A stretch of 64,000 nt of DNA, from contig NFUV01000001.1 of NCBI GenBank assembly GCA_002127295.1, positions 620,001 through 684,000 of the forward strand, given 5' to 3'. Positions 24,336 to 32,463 of the stretch are shown here, piece by piece. Position 1 is the first letter of the stretch. Each line of letters begins with the position of its first letter. Source of the DNA: Chitinophagaceae bacterium IBVUCB2. GTDB taxonomy: Bacteria; Bacteroidota; Bacteroidia; Chitinophagales; Chitinophagaceae. The notes beneath the pieces were generated by a model. It saw only the letters and a list, made by a program, of their open reading frames with translations. It ran no database searches and was not told where the DNA came from. Position numbers and translations under genes: made by a program.

Positions 24336-24884
24336 ATGGAAACTCAAATCACCCTCTTATCCCAGAAATTCAGTTTCGAAAAACTGACAAGCCAGTTCCC
24401 AACATCGGGCAGCCCTTTTAAGAAAATATTTTTCCAAAGTGAATTGCGATCATTAGAGGGAGGCACCGCTACATTTGCAGTAATAGCTTATCCCGCATGG
24501 AAAGGGACTTTAAGCAAATGGGTAGTAGGCACCAAGATAGATGGAGAAGATATTGGCGGAGGAAGTCCTATTCCATTTTCAGCACCACTGGCTTTTGCAA
24601 ATAATGAATTATTATTTGCTGCGAAGTCCGACAAGAAGTTAAAAAAGAAAAGTAAAAAAAAGAAAGATTGCAAAACGGACAATCCCGGTGCTGACTTTCG
24701 AAGACTGGTAAGAGCAGTTTTCCGGGATCCGGAGCTTGCAAAGAAAAGTTTTTTCACATTTACCCCCGGCATTTCTAAGAATCCGCATATTGAATTAAGT
24801 ATAACCTTAGATGCTGATGGTACTACAGCTAATGCAATGGCCAACCCTTGTCCTCCTGCAAAACCTGCAGAATCTGAAGCCTAG
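24336..24884 (+). CDS. Protein with polylysine stretch and NPCPPAKP tail
   Basis: This 182-aa protein has no signal peptide. The N-terminal half is beta-rich (FFQSELRSLEGGTATFAVIA, WVVGTKIDGEDIGGG). A basic run of lysines and serines (KLKKKSKKKKDCK) follows at about 101-113, then a second globular part (DFRRLVRAVFRDPELAKKSF). It ends MANPCPPAKPAESEA, echoing the tail of the preceding lipoprotein. How it would be exported, if at all, is unclear. The multi-TM protein gene starts 10 bp after its stop, so the two are co-transcribed. No family is recognised. Confidence 0.75.
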   Translation: METQITLLSQKFSFEKLTSQFPTSGSPFKKIFFQSELRSLEGGTATFAVIAYPAWKGTLSKWVVGTKIDGEDIGGGSPIPFSAPLAFANNELLFAAKSDKKLKKKSKKKKDCKTDNPGADFRRLVRAVFRDPELAKKSFFTFTPGISKNPHIELSITLDADGTTANAMANPCPPAKPAESEA

Positions 24885-24894
24885 GTAAGAAGCC

Positions 24895-25581
24895 ATGAAT
24901 AACGTTTTACAACAACTGCTTGATTGTTCCGAAATGTGGGCATTGTTTATTCCACTTTTCTTTATGACAAGGGATACTAAAAAAATCTCTTATTTAAGAC
25001 CAGTTCGCATTTATGTATATACGGCATTAGCAATAAGTTTGTTGATCATATTAATTGCAAAAAGAAATCAATGGTTTGGACTCCCGAAGGAGCCAGAGCC
25101 CGAATGGCTGGGAAGTAATAATTTTCTATACAATTTACATTCAGTTATCAGGTTCTTGTTTTTTAGCTGGTTTTTTATCCTATTAGATCAAAAGATGTTT
25201 ACCACAGTTAAGAAAACAATTCCAATCCTATTTAGCTTTTGTTTTCTGATAAATTTCATCTTTTTTGAAGATTTTTTTAACTACTGGAGTTTCAGCGGCC
25301 GTCTACTGTCAATAGAAGCTACCATTTTATTATTTTATTGTTTGCTTTATTATATGCATATGCTTAATGACGATGAAAGCTCCTTTAGAAAAACTCCTTC
25401 ATTCTGGGTGGTTACGGGTCTGAGTATTTATGTTGTGATAAACATTCCGATTTTCCTTTTTTATATGGCTTTATTAAAGCAATTCCAAGATTTTACCGTT
25501 GGCATTTGGGACATACACAATATCTCTTATATAATTTTATGTATTTTCTTAGGTAAAGCATTTTATGAATCCCGGAAGTGA
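24895..25581 (+). CDS. Multi-TM membrane protein upstream of histidine kinase
   Basis: This 228-aa protein has about seven TM helices (near 12-22, 36-55, 80-100, 107-125, 135-155, 170-193 and 205-222) with short loops. One hydrophilic loop, GLPKEPEPEWLGSNN, is likely outside. The stop lies 17 bp inside the next gene, a cytoplasmic kinase with a single TM helix, which suggests translational coupling. The natural reading is a membrane sensor or input partner for that kinase. I cannot assign a named family. Confidence 0.8.
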   Translation: MNNVLQQLLDCSEMWALFIPLFFMTRDTKKISYLRPVRIYVYTALAISLLIILIAKRNQWFGLPKEPEPEWLGSNNFLYNLHSVIRFLFFSWFFILLDQKMFTTVKKTIPILFSFCFLINFIFFEDFFNYWSFSGRLLSIEATILLFYCLLYYMHMLNDDESSFRKTPSFWVVTGLSIYVVINIPIFLFYMALLKQFQDFTVGIWDIHNISYIILCIFLGKAFYESRK

Positions 25582-26371
25582 TATACGTTTTATTGTTATC
25601 ATAGCAATAGCCTTAATGCTATTGCTGTTCGCCAGTTTCCTGGTAGCATTGATTTTTAATCAACGTAAAAAATTAAAGTACCAACGCTCCATGGAAAAAC
25701 TCCGGGAGCAACAGCAAAATCAACTCATCGAAGCCGCTGTACGTAGTGAAGAAACAGAGCGACACCGGATTGCCGAAACCTTGCATGACGAGGTTGGCGC
25801 CATTCTTTCTTCCGCCAAGCTTCATTTATTGGGAATTAAAACAGTTAGCCTTGATGACAGAGACAAAGGTTTGCATGACAAAGGCAGCGAATTATTAAAC
25901 GATGTGATACAAAAAGTAAGAGGCATTTCTCATAATCTGCACTCTAACATTCTAAAGGAATTTGGATTGAACGAAGCAATCAGGCATTTTATAAAAAAAA
26001 TTACACAAGGCACTATCATAAATGCTACTACAGCCCTTGATGATAATTATCATACTATAAATGCTGATAACGACATCAGCATTTACAGGATGGTTCAGGA
26101 ATTAGTGAACAATATCCTGAAATATGCAAATGCCTCAGAAATCATTATCAGTTCTACTTATAAAAACAATCTGCTGGATCTTGTCATTTTTCATAATGGA
26201 GAAGGGCTTACACAGGAACAGTTTGAAAAACTCAGGTATGACAAAGAAGGATTAGGTCTGAAAAATATCCAGAACCGTGTTATCTTGCTGAAGGGAAACA
26301 TATATTTTACAAATGGTGCTGAAGGTTACCGGATCAATATTCATGTACCAGTAAAACCCGCTGAAGAATGA
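25565..26371 (+). CDS. NarX-type sensor histidine kinase (HisKA_3)
   Basis: This 268-aa protein has one N-terminal TM helix (FIVIIAIALMLLLFASFLVAL) and then a coiled coil (about 35-65). The HisKA_3 motif ERHRIAETLHDEVGAIL contains the phosphoacceptor histidine. The ATPase domain has MVQELVNNILKYANA (N box) and EGLGLKNIQNRVILLKG (G box). It lacks a periplasmic sensor domain, so input probably comes from the overlapping multi-TM gene. Its stop overlaps the start of the LuxR-type regulator gene by 4 bp, which fixes the cognate pair. Confidence 0.92.
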   Translation: MNPGSDIRFIVIIAIALMLLLFASFLVALIFNQRKKLKYQRSMEKLREQQQNQLIEAAVRSEETERHRIAETLHDEVGAILSSAKLHLLGIKTVSLDDRDKGLHDKGSELLNDVIQKVRGISHNLHSNILKEFGLNEAIRHFIKKITQGTIINATTALDDNYHTINADNDISIYRMVQELVNNILKYANASEIIISSTYKNNLLDLVIFHNGEGLTQEQFEKLRYDKEGLGLKNIQNRVILLKGNIYFTNGAEGYRINIHVPVKPAEE

Positions 26372-27018
26372 GCAGTATTAAAATAGCCATCGCCGATGAT
26401 TATAAGATCTTTCGTGACGGACTGAAAGTTGGTCTTTCTGCCGATGAAAATCTTACGGTGATAATGGAAGCCGACAATGGCGAAGACCTGCTAAAAGCCC
26501 TGGAAACAAATAGCCCTGATGTTATTTTAATGGATCTGAAAATGCCCATCATGGATGGCATGGAAGCAACGAAAGCAGTTCGAAAAAAATATCCTGCCAT
26601 AAAAGTACTCGTTGTTACCATGTATGAAGATGATAAATTCATTATTCACATGATGGAAAATGGAGCAAACGGATATCTATTAAAAAATGCCGAGCCGGAT
26701 GAAATAATAAAATCGATTTATGCTGTACACGAAAACGGCTATTATTTTAATGACCTTGTAAATAAAGCATTGCTGAAAAAACTAGTGCTGAAGAACAACC
26801 TGAAACCTTCCTTTAATCAAAATGTAGAATTAACAGAAAGAGAACTGGAAGTACTTAAACTCATTTGTGAAGAGAAAACGGCTGCTGAAATAGGAAAAGA
26901 AATTTTCCTGAGCCCCCGTTCGGTAGAAGGTATCCGCCAGCGATTAATAGAAAAAGTGGGTGTTCGTAATTCAGCCGGGTTGGTAATGTTTGCGGTAAAA
27001 GGTGGTCTTGTAGATTAA
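26368..27018 (+). CDS. LuxR/NarL-family response regulator
   Basis: The protein is 216 aa. The receiver domain (about 1-120) has IAIADDYKIFRDGLK, the phospho-aspartate in VILMDLKMPIMDG, VVTMYEDDKF and the lysine in GYLLKNAEPDE. The LuxR HTH (about 150-212) has LTERELEVLKLICEEKTAAE and FLSPRSVEGIRQRLIEKVGV. It overlaps its kinase gene by 4 bp. Likely targets include its own operon and the upstream NPCPPAKP genes, but this is inference. Confidence 0.95.
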   Translation: MSSIKIAIADDYKIFRDGLKVGLSADENLTVIMEADNGEDLLKALETNSPDVILMDLKMPIMDGMEATKAVRKKYPAIKVLVVTMYEDDKFIIHMMENGANGYLLKNAEPDEIIKSIYAVHENGYYFNDLVNKALLKKLVLKNNLKPSFNQNVELTERELEVLKLICEEKTAAEIGKEIFLSPRSVEGIRQRLIEKVGVRNSAGLVMFAVKGGLVD

Positions 27019-27020
27019 TA

Positions 27021-27965
27021 CTACTTTTTGAGATTATTCAGCATATCCTTCGTCATAGCCGCTAAATCATAATCTTCTTTCCATCCCCAATCATTTCTTG
27101 CTACCGTATCATCAATACTTTGCGGCCAGCCATCTGCAATGGCCTGTCTATAATCTGGTTTATAAGAAATAGTGAAGTCAGGAATATGTTTTTGAATAGC
27201 AGCAGCTATTTCTTTAGGAGAAAAACTCATACCTGATACATTATAAGATGTACGTATTTTTATTTTTTCTGCAGGTGCTTCCATTAATTCAATCGTAGCT
27301 TTAATGGCATCCGGCATATACATCATTGGCAAATAAGTATCTTCTTTTAAAAAACATTCGTATTTTTTTTCTTCCAGTGCTTCATGAAAAATTTCTACGG
27401 CATAATCTGTTGTTCCTCCACCGGGTGCTGATTTATAAGAGATCAAACCGGGGTAACGCAAACTCCGTACATCTACACCAAAGCGATGGTGAAAATAGTT
27501 ACACCAAAATTCTCCGGCATATTTGCTGATACCATACACAGTGGCTGGCTCTATAATTGTTTGCTGCGGGCAATTTTGCTTTGGTGATGTGGGGCCAAAT
27601 ACTGCAATAGAAGATGGCCAGTATACTTTATGTAATTTTTCTTCTCTTGCTATATCGAGGACATTCAGCAATCCCTGCATATTAAGATTCCAGGCAAGAC
27701 CAGGATTTTTTTCGCCGGTTGCTGAAAGAATAGCCGCTAATAAATATATCTGTGTGATATTTTGGCGAATCACCTGCACATGCAGCATTTCTTTGTTCAT
27801 TACATCCAAACTAACATACGGCCCTGTTCCTTCCAGTAATGGATTTTGTTCCCGCAAGTCGGAAGCAATTACATTCGCATTGCCATAGATCTGGCGCAGT
27901 GCCAATGTTAACTCTACACCTATTTGTCCTGAGGCACCAATTACGAGAATTTTTTCCTTTACCAT
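27021..27965 (-). CDS. L-threonine 3-dehydrogenase, SDR (epimerase-like) type
   Basis: This 314-aa protein has a Rossmann start with VIGASGQIGVELTLAL (GxxGxxG). The catalytic region has YWPSSIAVFGP, then TVYGISKYAGEFWCNYF with the YxxxK pair. YPGLISYKSAPGGGTTDYAV and MMYMPDAIKATIELMEAP are typical of the epimerase-like threonine dehydrogenases of Bacteroidota. These convert L-threonine and NAD+ to 2-amino-3-ketobutyrate. Another NAD-dependent sugar epimerase is possible, but the PGGGTTDYA stretch favours threonine. The gene is convergent with the response regulator. Confidence 0.85.
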   Translation of the reverse strand: MVKEKILVIGASGQIGVELTLALRQIYGNANVIASDLREQNPLLEGTGPYVSLDVMNKEMLHVQVIRQNITQIYLLAAILSATGEKNPGLAWNLNMQGLLNVLDIAREEKLHKVYWPSSIAVFGPTSPKQNCPQQTIIEPATVYGISKYAGEFWCNYFHHRFGVDVRSLRYPGLISYKSAPGGGTTDYAVEIFHEALEEKKYECFLKEDTYLPMMYMPDAIKATIELMEAPAEKIKIRTSYNVSGMSFSPKEIAAAIQKHIPDFTISYKPDYRQAIADGWPQSIDDTVARNDWGWKEDYDLAAMTKDMLNNLKK

Positions 27966-28027
27966 GCTGTCTTATTGAATTACAAATGTAAGGGCTTAAA
28001 CTATTTCTACAGCTTACTCACTGTAAC

Positions 28028-28057
28028 TTGTGTCTTGCTCCTTCCATCTTATCTTTG
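28028..28057 (+). promoter_or_regulatory. kdsA promoter (-33 TTG, -7 TATCTTTG)
   Basis: TTG at 28028-28030 and TATCTTTG at 28050-28057 are separated by 19 bp, the ideal spacing for the main Bacteroidota sigma factor. The ATG begins 4 bp later, so the leader is a few bases at most. Confidence 0.65.
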
Positions 28058-28061
28058 CCCC

Positions 28062-28883
28062 ATGGAAAAATATTTGAAAGATCTATTTGCCTATCAGTCA
28101 TACGATGAGAACAACTTTTTCCTGATGGCCGGACCCTGTGTAGTTGAAAGTGAAGAAATGATCATGAGTATAGCCGAAAAAGTTTCAGGTATCTGCAAAA
28201 AACTTGGTATCCCTTATATTTTTAAAGCATCGTATAGAAAAGCTAATCGTACCAGTGGTACATCTTTTACCGGACTGGGTGATGATGTGGCCATGAAAAT
28301 GCTTCAGAATACAGGCAAGAAATTCTCCTTACCGATTGTTACAGATATTCATTCTCCCGAAGAAGCTACTAAAGCGGCTGAGTTTGTAGATGTATTACAA
28401 ATCCCTGCTTTCCTTTGTCGACAAACAGATCTGTTAGTTGCTGCGGCTGCAACAGGAAAAATTGTGAATGTAAAAAAAGGGCAATTTGTAAGTGGCGAAG
28501 CAATGAAATTTGCGGTTGATAAAATTAAAAAAGCAGGTAACGATAAGGTGATGCTCACAGAAAGAGGAACAACATTCGGCTACCAGGACCTGGTAGTTGA
28601 TTATAGAAATATCCCTGCAATGAAGGCGCATGGTGTTCCGGTAGTGATGGATGTTACACATGCATTACAACAACCCAATCAAACAAGTGGTGTAACAGGT
28701 GGAAATCCGCAACTCATTGGCACTATTGCCAAAGCGGCTATTGCTACGGGTGTGGATGGATTGTTTATTGAAACACATCCGAACCCATCGAAGGCATTAA
28801 GTGATGGGGCGAATATGCTGCAATTGGATTTGTTAGAACCTTTGTTAGAACAACTAATAAAACTTCGTAAAGCTGTTCTATAA
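28062..28883 (+). CDS. kdsA: 3-deoxy-8-phosphooctulonate (KDO-8-P) synthase
   Basis: The protein is 273 aa from the ATG at 28062; an upstream extension would run through the promoter. FFLMAGPCVVESEEM, IFKASYRKANRTSGTSFTGL, PIVTDIHSPEEA, DVLQIPAFLCRQTDLL and VKKGQFVSGEAMKFA are classic KdsA segments. LTERGTTFGYQDLVVDYRNI and LFIETHPNPSKALSDGANML finish the barrel. The enzyme condenses PEP with arabinose-5-phosphate to make KDO-8-P for lipopolysaccharide, so the organism is Gram-negative. A strong terminator follows. Confidence 0.97.
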   Translation: MEKYLKDLFAYQSYDENNFFLMAGPCVVESEEMIMSIAEKVSGICKKLGIPYIFKASYRKANRTSGTSFTGLGDDVAMKMLQNTGKKFSLPIVTDIHSPEEATKAAEFVDVLQIPAFLCRQTDLLVAAAATGKIVNVKKGQFVSGEAMKFAVDKIKKAGNDKVMLTERGTTFGYQDLVVDYRNIPAMKAHGVPVVMDVTHALQQPNQTSGVTGGNPQLIGTIAKAAIATGVDGLFIETHPNPSKALSDGANMLQLDLLEPLLEQLIKLRKAVL

Positions 28884-28894
28884 AAATAAAAAGA

Positions 28895-28923
28895 AAGGCC
28901 TGCATATGGATTATGCAGGCCTT
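28895..28923. terminator. Bidirectional terminator between kdsA and the LolA-like gene
   Basis: A perfect 11-bp stem, AAGGCCTGCAT / ATGCAGGCCTT, has a 7-nt loop and lies between two convergent genes. A-rich sequence precedes it, giving a T-run on the minus strand. Confidence 0.8.
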
Positions 28924-28942
28924 CTGAAATATATTTTATCTT

Positions 28943-29590
28943 TTATCTTAAGTCTATCTCTTCTACTCCCGGGTATTTTGCTTTATCAAATGCAAACTGG
29001 TTGTCGGCTAATGCCACATTTGTTTTCATAGTACTTACTGTGTAAGTATAACGATTACCGGCATTCTCTAACACTTTTGTACTATAAATCGTTTTAGCCG
29101 TTTTATCAACCTGCACATATACTTTATGGAAAGGCTTGCTTTTATCCAACGGAGTCATTTCAATTTCCTGTACTGTCTTGGAACCTACTTTCTTTTCGCC
29201 GTTTAAGATGTAACGAAAATCTTTATCGTAGAAATTAGTAAATAATTTTTGTGGAGTAATCATACCGCTTGAAGCATCCAGCTTGCTGATAGTTACTTCG
29301 TTGGCAGCTTTATCGTAATTCCAGATGGTGGTACCATTGCAAAAAATTTCCTGACCGCTAAAACTTACCCGGTATTTTGTTCCTTTCATAAGGATAGTAC
29401 CGGTTTTATTAGAAAGGGCTTTACCGGAAGCATTTTCAACTTTGTAAGTAAAGCCAGCCTGAACACTGGTAAAAGTTTTGAATTTAGCACTAACACCATC
29501 TAAAATAGCTTTTGCAGCAGCATCACTGGCCTGTGCAGTAACAAACAGTGAAAAAGCAATCATCGGGACTAATAGGTACAATTTCTTCAT
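28943..29590 (-). CDS. LolA-like outer-membrane lipoprotein carrier protein
   Basis: This 215-aa protein has a signal peptide (MKKLYLLVPMIAFSLFVTA). The LolA-like fold shows FTSVQAGFTYKVENASGKAL, GTILMKGTKYRVSFSGQEIF and CNGTTIWNYDKAANEVTI, then a C-terminal sheet with VQEIEMTPLDKSKPF and YVQVDKTAKTIYSTKVLENA. LolA carries lipoproteins across the periplasm. Divergent Bacteroidota members are annotated in the same way, but chaperone activity here is inferred. The gene lies downstream of ftsK, which is also common for lolA in other phyla. Confidence 0.88.
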   Translation of the reverse strand: MKKLYLLVPMIAFSLFVTAQASDAAAKAILDGVSAKFKTFTSVQAGFTYKVENASGKALSNKTGTILMKGTKYRVSFSGQEIFCNGTTIWNYDKAANEVTISKLDASSGMITPQKLFTNFYDKDFRYILNGEKKVGSKTVQEIEMTPLDKSKPFHKVYVQVDKTAKTIYSTKVLENAGNRYTYTVSTMKTNVALADNQFAFDKAKYPGVEEIDLR

Positions 29591-29626
29591 CGTTATTGTT
29601 TTGTAAGCGTCGTTTTAACAGCGGCG

Positions 29627-29634
29627 CAAATATA
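29627..29634 (-). promoter_or_regulatory. -7 box of the LolA-like gene
   Basis: TATATTTG on the minus strand matches the consensus, 36 bp upstream of the start, so the gene has its own promoter separate from ftsK. Confidence 0.45.
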
Positions 29635-29751
29635 ATTGAATATTAGAAATAGCTACTTCGCTAAAGCTTAGCAGCACAGTGTAGGATAGGCAATCACCAT
29701 ACCGGGTTGCATTTCAAAATTTTTCTTAACAACCCAGTAACGGATTATAAA

Positions 29752-32352
29752 CTAACCTAATGCATCCAAATGCTGTTGTAATTCCATTTCGGTTTTGATG
29801 ATCACATCCCGGGCTTTGCTTCCCTGGTTAGGACCTACAATTCCAGCGGCTTCCAGTTGATCCATCAAACGGCCTGCCCTGTTATAACCGAGTTTCATCC
29901 GGCGTTGTAAAAGAGAAGTTGAACCCACCTGGTTTTGAACGATCAATCTTGCGGCATCTTCAAATAAGGAATCCCTGTCCTGCATATCAAAATCCTTTCC
30001 TTCCAGTTCTTTCTCATCAATATATTCTGGTAACAGGAATGCTTGCGGATAACCTCGTTGGTCGCCAATATATTCAACAATTTGTTCTACTTCAGGTGTG
30101 TCAACAAATGCACATTGCAAACGGGTTACTTCCCCATTGTGGGAAATAAGCATATCACCTTTCCCAATTAATTGCTCTGCACCACCCGTATCCAAAATAG
30201 TCCTGGAGTCAATCTTAGAGGAAACTTTAAATGCAATACGGGCCGGAAAGTTCGCCTTAATAGTACCAGTAATAATATTAACAGAAGGCCGCTGGGTTGC
30301 AATGATAAGGTGGATTCCGATTGCTCTAGCCAACTGTGCCAAACGGGCAATCGGCATTTCTACTTCTTTGCCAGCTGTCATTATCAAATCAGCAAACTCA
30401 TCTATTACTAATACAATAAATGGCAAATACTGATGACCTTTTTGCGGATTCAGTTTACGTTTGGTGAACTTCTCGTTGTATTCTTTAATATTTCTTGCAC
30501 CGGCTTCTTTCAACAGATCGTACCTGTTATCCATTTCAATACACAATGCATTAAGCGTATGAACCACTTTCTTAGTATCGGTTATGATCGCATCTTCTTC
30601 TCCTGGTAGTTTGGCCAAAAAATGTTTTTCTATCTGGCGATAGATACTCAACTCTACTTTTTTGGGATCGATCAATACAAATTTCATTTGCGAAGGATGC
30701 TTCTTGTATAACAAAGAGACAAGGATAGCATTCAATCCAACAGATTTACCCTGTCCCGTTGCACCCGCCATCAACAAATGCGGCATACTTGCCAGGTCCA
30801 CAATGAAATTTTCGTTATCAATCTTTTTACCGATGGCGATTGGTAAACTGAAATTATTATTCTGAAATTTTTCAGAAGCCAGCAATGTTTTCATACTCAC
30901 AACGGTCTTTCTCACATTCGGCACTTCAATACCAATGGTGCCTTTACCAGGAATAGGTGCAATAATACGTATACCCAAAGCGGCAAGGCTTAATGCAATA
31001 TCATCTTCCAGGTTTTTAATTTTTGAAATACGTACACCAGCAGCAGGAACAATTTCGTATAAGGTTACTGTAGGACCAACAGTGGCACTAATTTTTTGTA
31101 TTTCAATTGAGTAATTACGGAGTGTGGCGATAATCTGGTTCTTGTTATTTTCCAACTCCCCCGCATCCTGTATAATTTTTTCACTGCCGTGTGTTTCTAA
31201 TAACGTCAGTGTTGGATACTTATAATCCCGCAGATCCAATGTTGGTTCATAAGGAGGGAGATTTTCTACGGCCGAAGTGGCTTCTTCTTCTGCCTCTATA
31301 TCTGGTACTACTTTTATTTCAAGCTCCAACGGCTCATCATTTTTCTTACTTGTTTTTTCTTTAGCCGGTATTACTAATTCGTCTTGTAGTGGCTTTACCT
31401 GTGCCGGTATTTCTTCTACTTCATCATATTCATGTTGATGAAGGATCTCATTTACAATTTCTTTTTCAGCAACTGGCTGCTGCTCTTCAAATGGTGTTTC
31501 TTCTTTTTCTATTACTTTAAAATCATGCAGGGGCTGCTCATCGGGAAAATTAATCACCATCCCCATGTCAGATTTGATGGTATTGGTTTTTGTATCAGTA
31601 GCTGTATCGCCGTTATACAAATCATTTATTGTTTGTCCACCTGTAACTGGTAGTGGAATAATAGCTTCCCCATCCTCCGTTTCATCTTCTGCAAGAACTA
31701 CAGCTTGCTTTTTTTGTGGCAGGTTAAATGCGGGATTAAATTGCCAGATACAATAGCCAAAGAGCAATAGCAGCAACACTGCACCGGTACCAAAGGTTCC
31801 TAATGTACCCACCAATTTGGTACTAATCATTTCACCCACACCTCCACCAAAAGATTGAAAACTGCTATTGGCAAAAAGAAAAGCCAATGATACGGACAAC
31901 ACCAGCAATCCTACTGTTACATATTTAAGATTTCTCCAAATAGAAAATACACGGCGACGGAACAACAGGTTCACTCCTACAACAAAAAAGAAGGTGCAAA
32001 TTAAAAAAGAGGCAATTCCAAAAGCCTTTACCATAAAGAAATAAGAGATTACGGCTCCAAACCTACCAAGAAGGTTAGCCACTGCTTTATCATTGTCAAG
32101 CAGTGCGGACATTCCTTGTTGGGCAATGGCCTGATCTTCCTTCCAGGTAAATAAGTAAGAGGTAAATGCGATAAAAAGGAAAATTGATACCAATAGCGAA
32201 ATAGCTCCAATAATTTTCCAGGTCCGCTCATCACGGGCCAGGGCTTTCCAGTCTATTGTTTCTTCCTTTTCTGCTTTAAATGCCTTTGTTTCGGATTTGG
32301 CAGGTTTTTTCTCAGGACTGGTCTTCGATTTCTTTTTTAGCTTATTAGCCAT
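29752..32352 (-). CDS. ftsK: DNA translocase FtsK
   Basis: This 866-aa protein has four N-terminal TM helices (about 48-70, 95-125, 140-162 and 183-202). A charged linker (about 215-380) follows, then the motor domain. Walker A is MAGATGQGKSVGLNAIL, Walker B is PFIVLVIDEFADLIM, and LIIATQRPSVNIITG precedes the arginine region. The C-terminal gamma winged helix (STSLLQRRMKLGYNRAGRLM) reads KOPS-like DNA signals. FtsK links division with chromosome-dimer resolution. The Lys-rich N-terminus (KKKSKTSPEKKPAKSETK) is usual in this phylum. Confidence 0.96.
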   Translation of the reverse strand: MANKLKKKSKTSPEKKPAKSETKAFKAEKEETIDWKALARDERTWKIIGAISLLVSIFLFIAFTSYLFTWKEDQAIAQQGMSALLDNDKAVANLLGRFGAVISYFFMVKAFGIASFLICTFFFVVGVNLLFRRRVFSIWRNLKYVTVGLLVLSVSLAFLFANSSFQSFGGGVGEMISTKLVGTLGTFGTGAVLLLLLFGYCIWQFNPAFNLPQKKQAVVLAEDETEDGEAIIPLPVTGGQTINDLYNGDTATDTKTNTIKSDMGMVINFPDEQPLHDFKVIEKEETPFEEQQPVAEKEIVNEILHQHEYDEVEEIPAQVKPLQDELVIPAKEKTSKKNDEPLELEIKVVPDIEAEEEATSAVENLPPYEPTLDLRDYKYPTLTLLETHGSEKIIQDAGELENNKNQIIATLRNYSIEIQKISATVGPTVTLYEIVPAAGVRISKIKNLEDDIALSLAALGIRIIAPIPGKGTIGIEVPNVRKTVVSMKTLLASEKFQNNNFSLPIAIGKKIDNENFIVDLASMPHLLMAGATGQGKSVGLNAILVSLLYKKHPSQMKFVLIDPKKVELSIYRQIEKHFLAKLPGEEDAIITDTKKVVHTLNALCIEMDNRYDLLKEAGARNIKEYNEKFTKRKLNPQKGHQYLPFIVLVIDEFADLIMTAGKEVEMPIARLAQLARAIGIHLIIATQRPSVNIITGTIKANFPARIAFKVSSKIDSRTILDTGGAEQLIGKGDMLISHNGEVTRLQCAFVDTPEVEQIVEYIGDQRGYPQAFLLPEYIDEKELEGKDFDMQDRDSLFEDAARLIVQNQVGSTSLLQRRMKLGYNRAGRLMDQLEAAGIVGPNQGSKARDVIIKTEMELQQHLDALG

Positions 32353-32357
32353 GGCTG

Positions 32358-32365
32358 CAAATATA
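32358..32365 (-). promoter_or_regulatory. -7 box of ftsK
   Basis: TATATTTG on the minus strand lies 5 bp before the ftsK ATG, again predicting a very short leader. No well-spaced -33 TTTG is present. Confidence 0.4.
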
Positions 32366-32434
32366 ATTAGTTTACTGCCAAAATATTACCGGAAAGTGGT
32401 ATCGCTTCTGCTGGCAAAAGCAAAAACCATATAT

Positions 32435-32442
32435 TACATTTG
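32435..32442 (+). promoter_or_regulatory. -7 box of the 7TMR-DISM kinase gene
   Basis: TACATTTG matches TAnnTTTG and overlaps the alternative TTG start at 32440. This supports the ATG at 32464 as the true start. Confidence 0.4.
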
Positions 32443-32463
32443 AAAGCCAAGCTGCCCCTTTTC

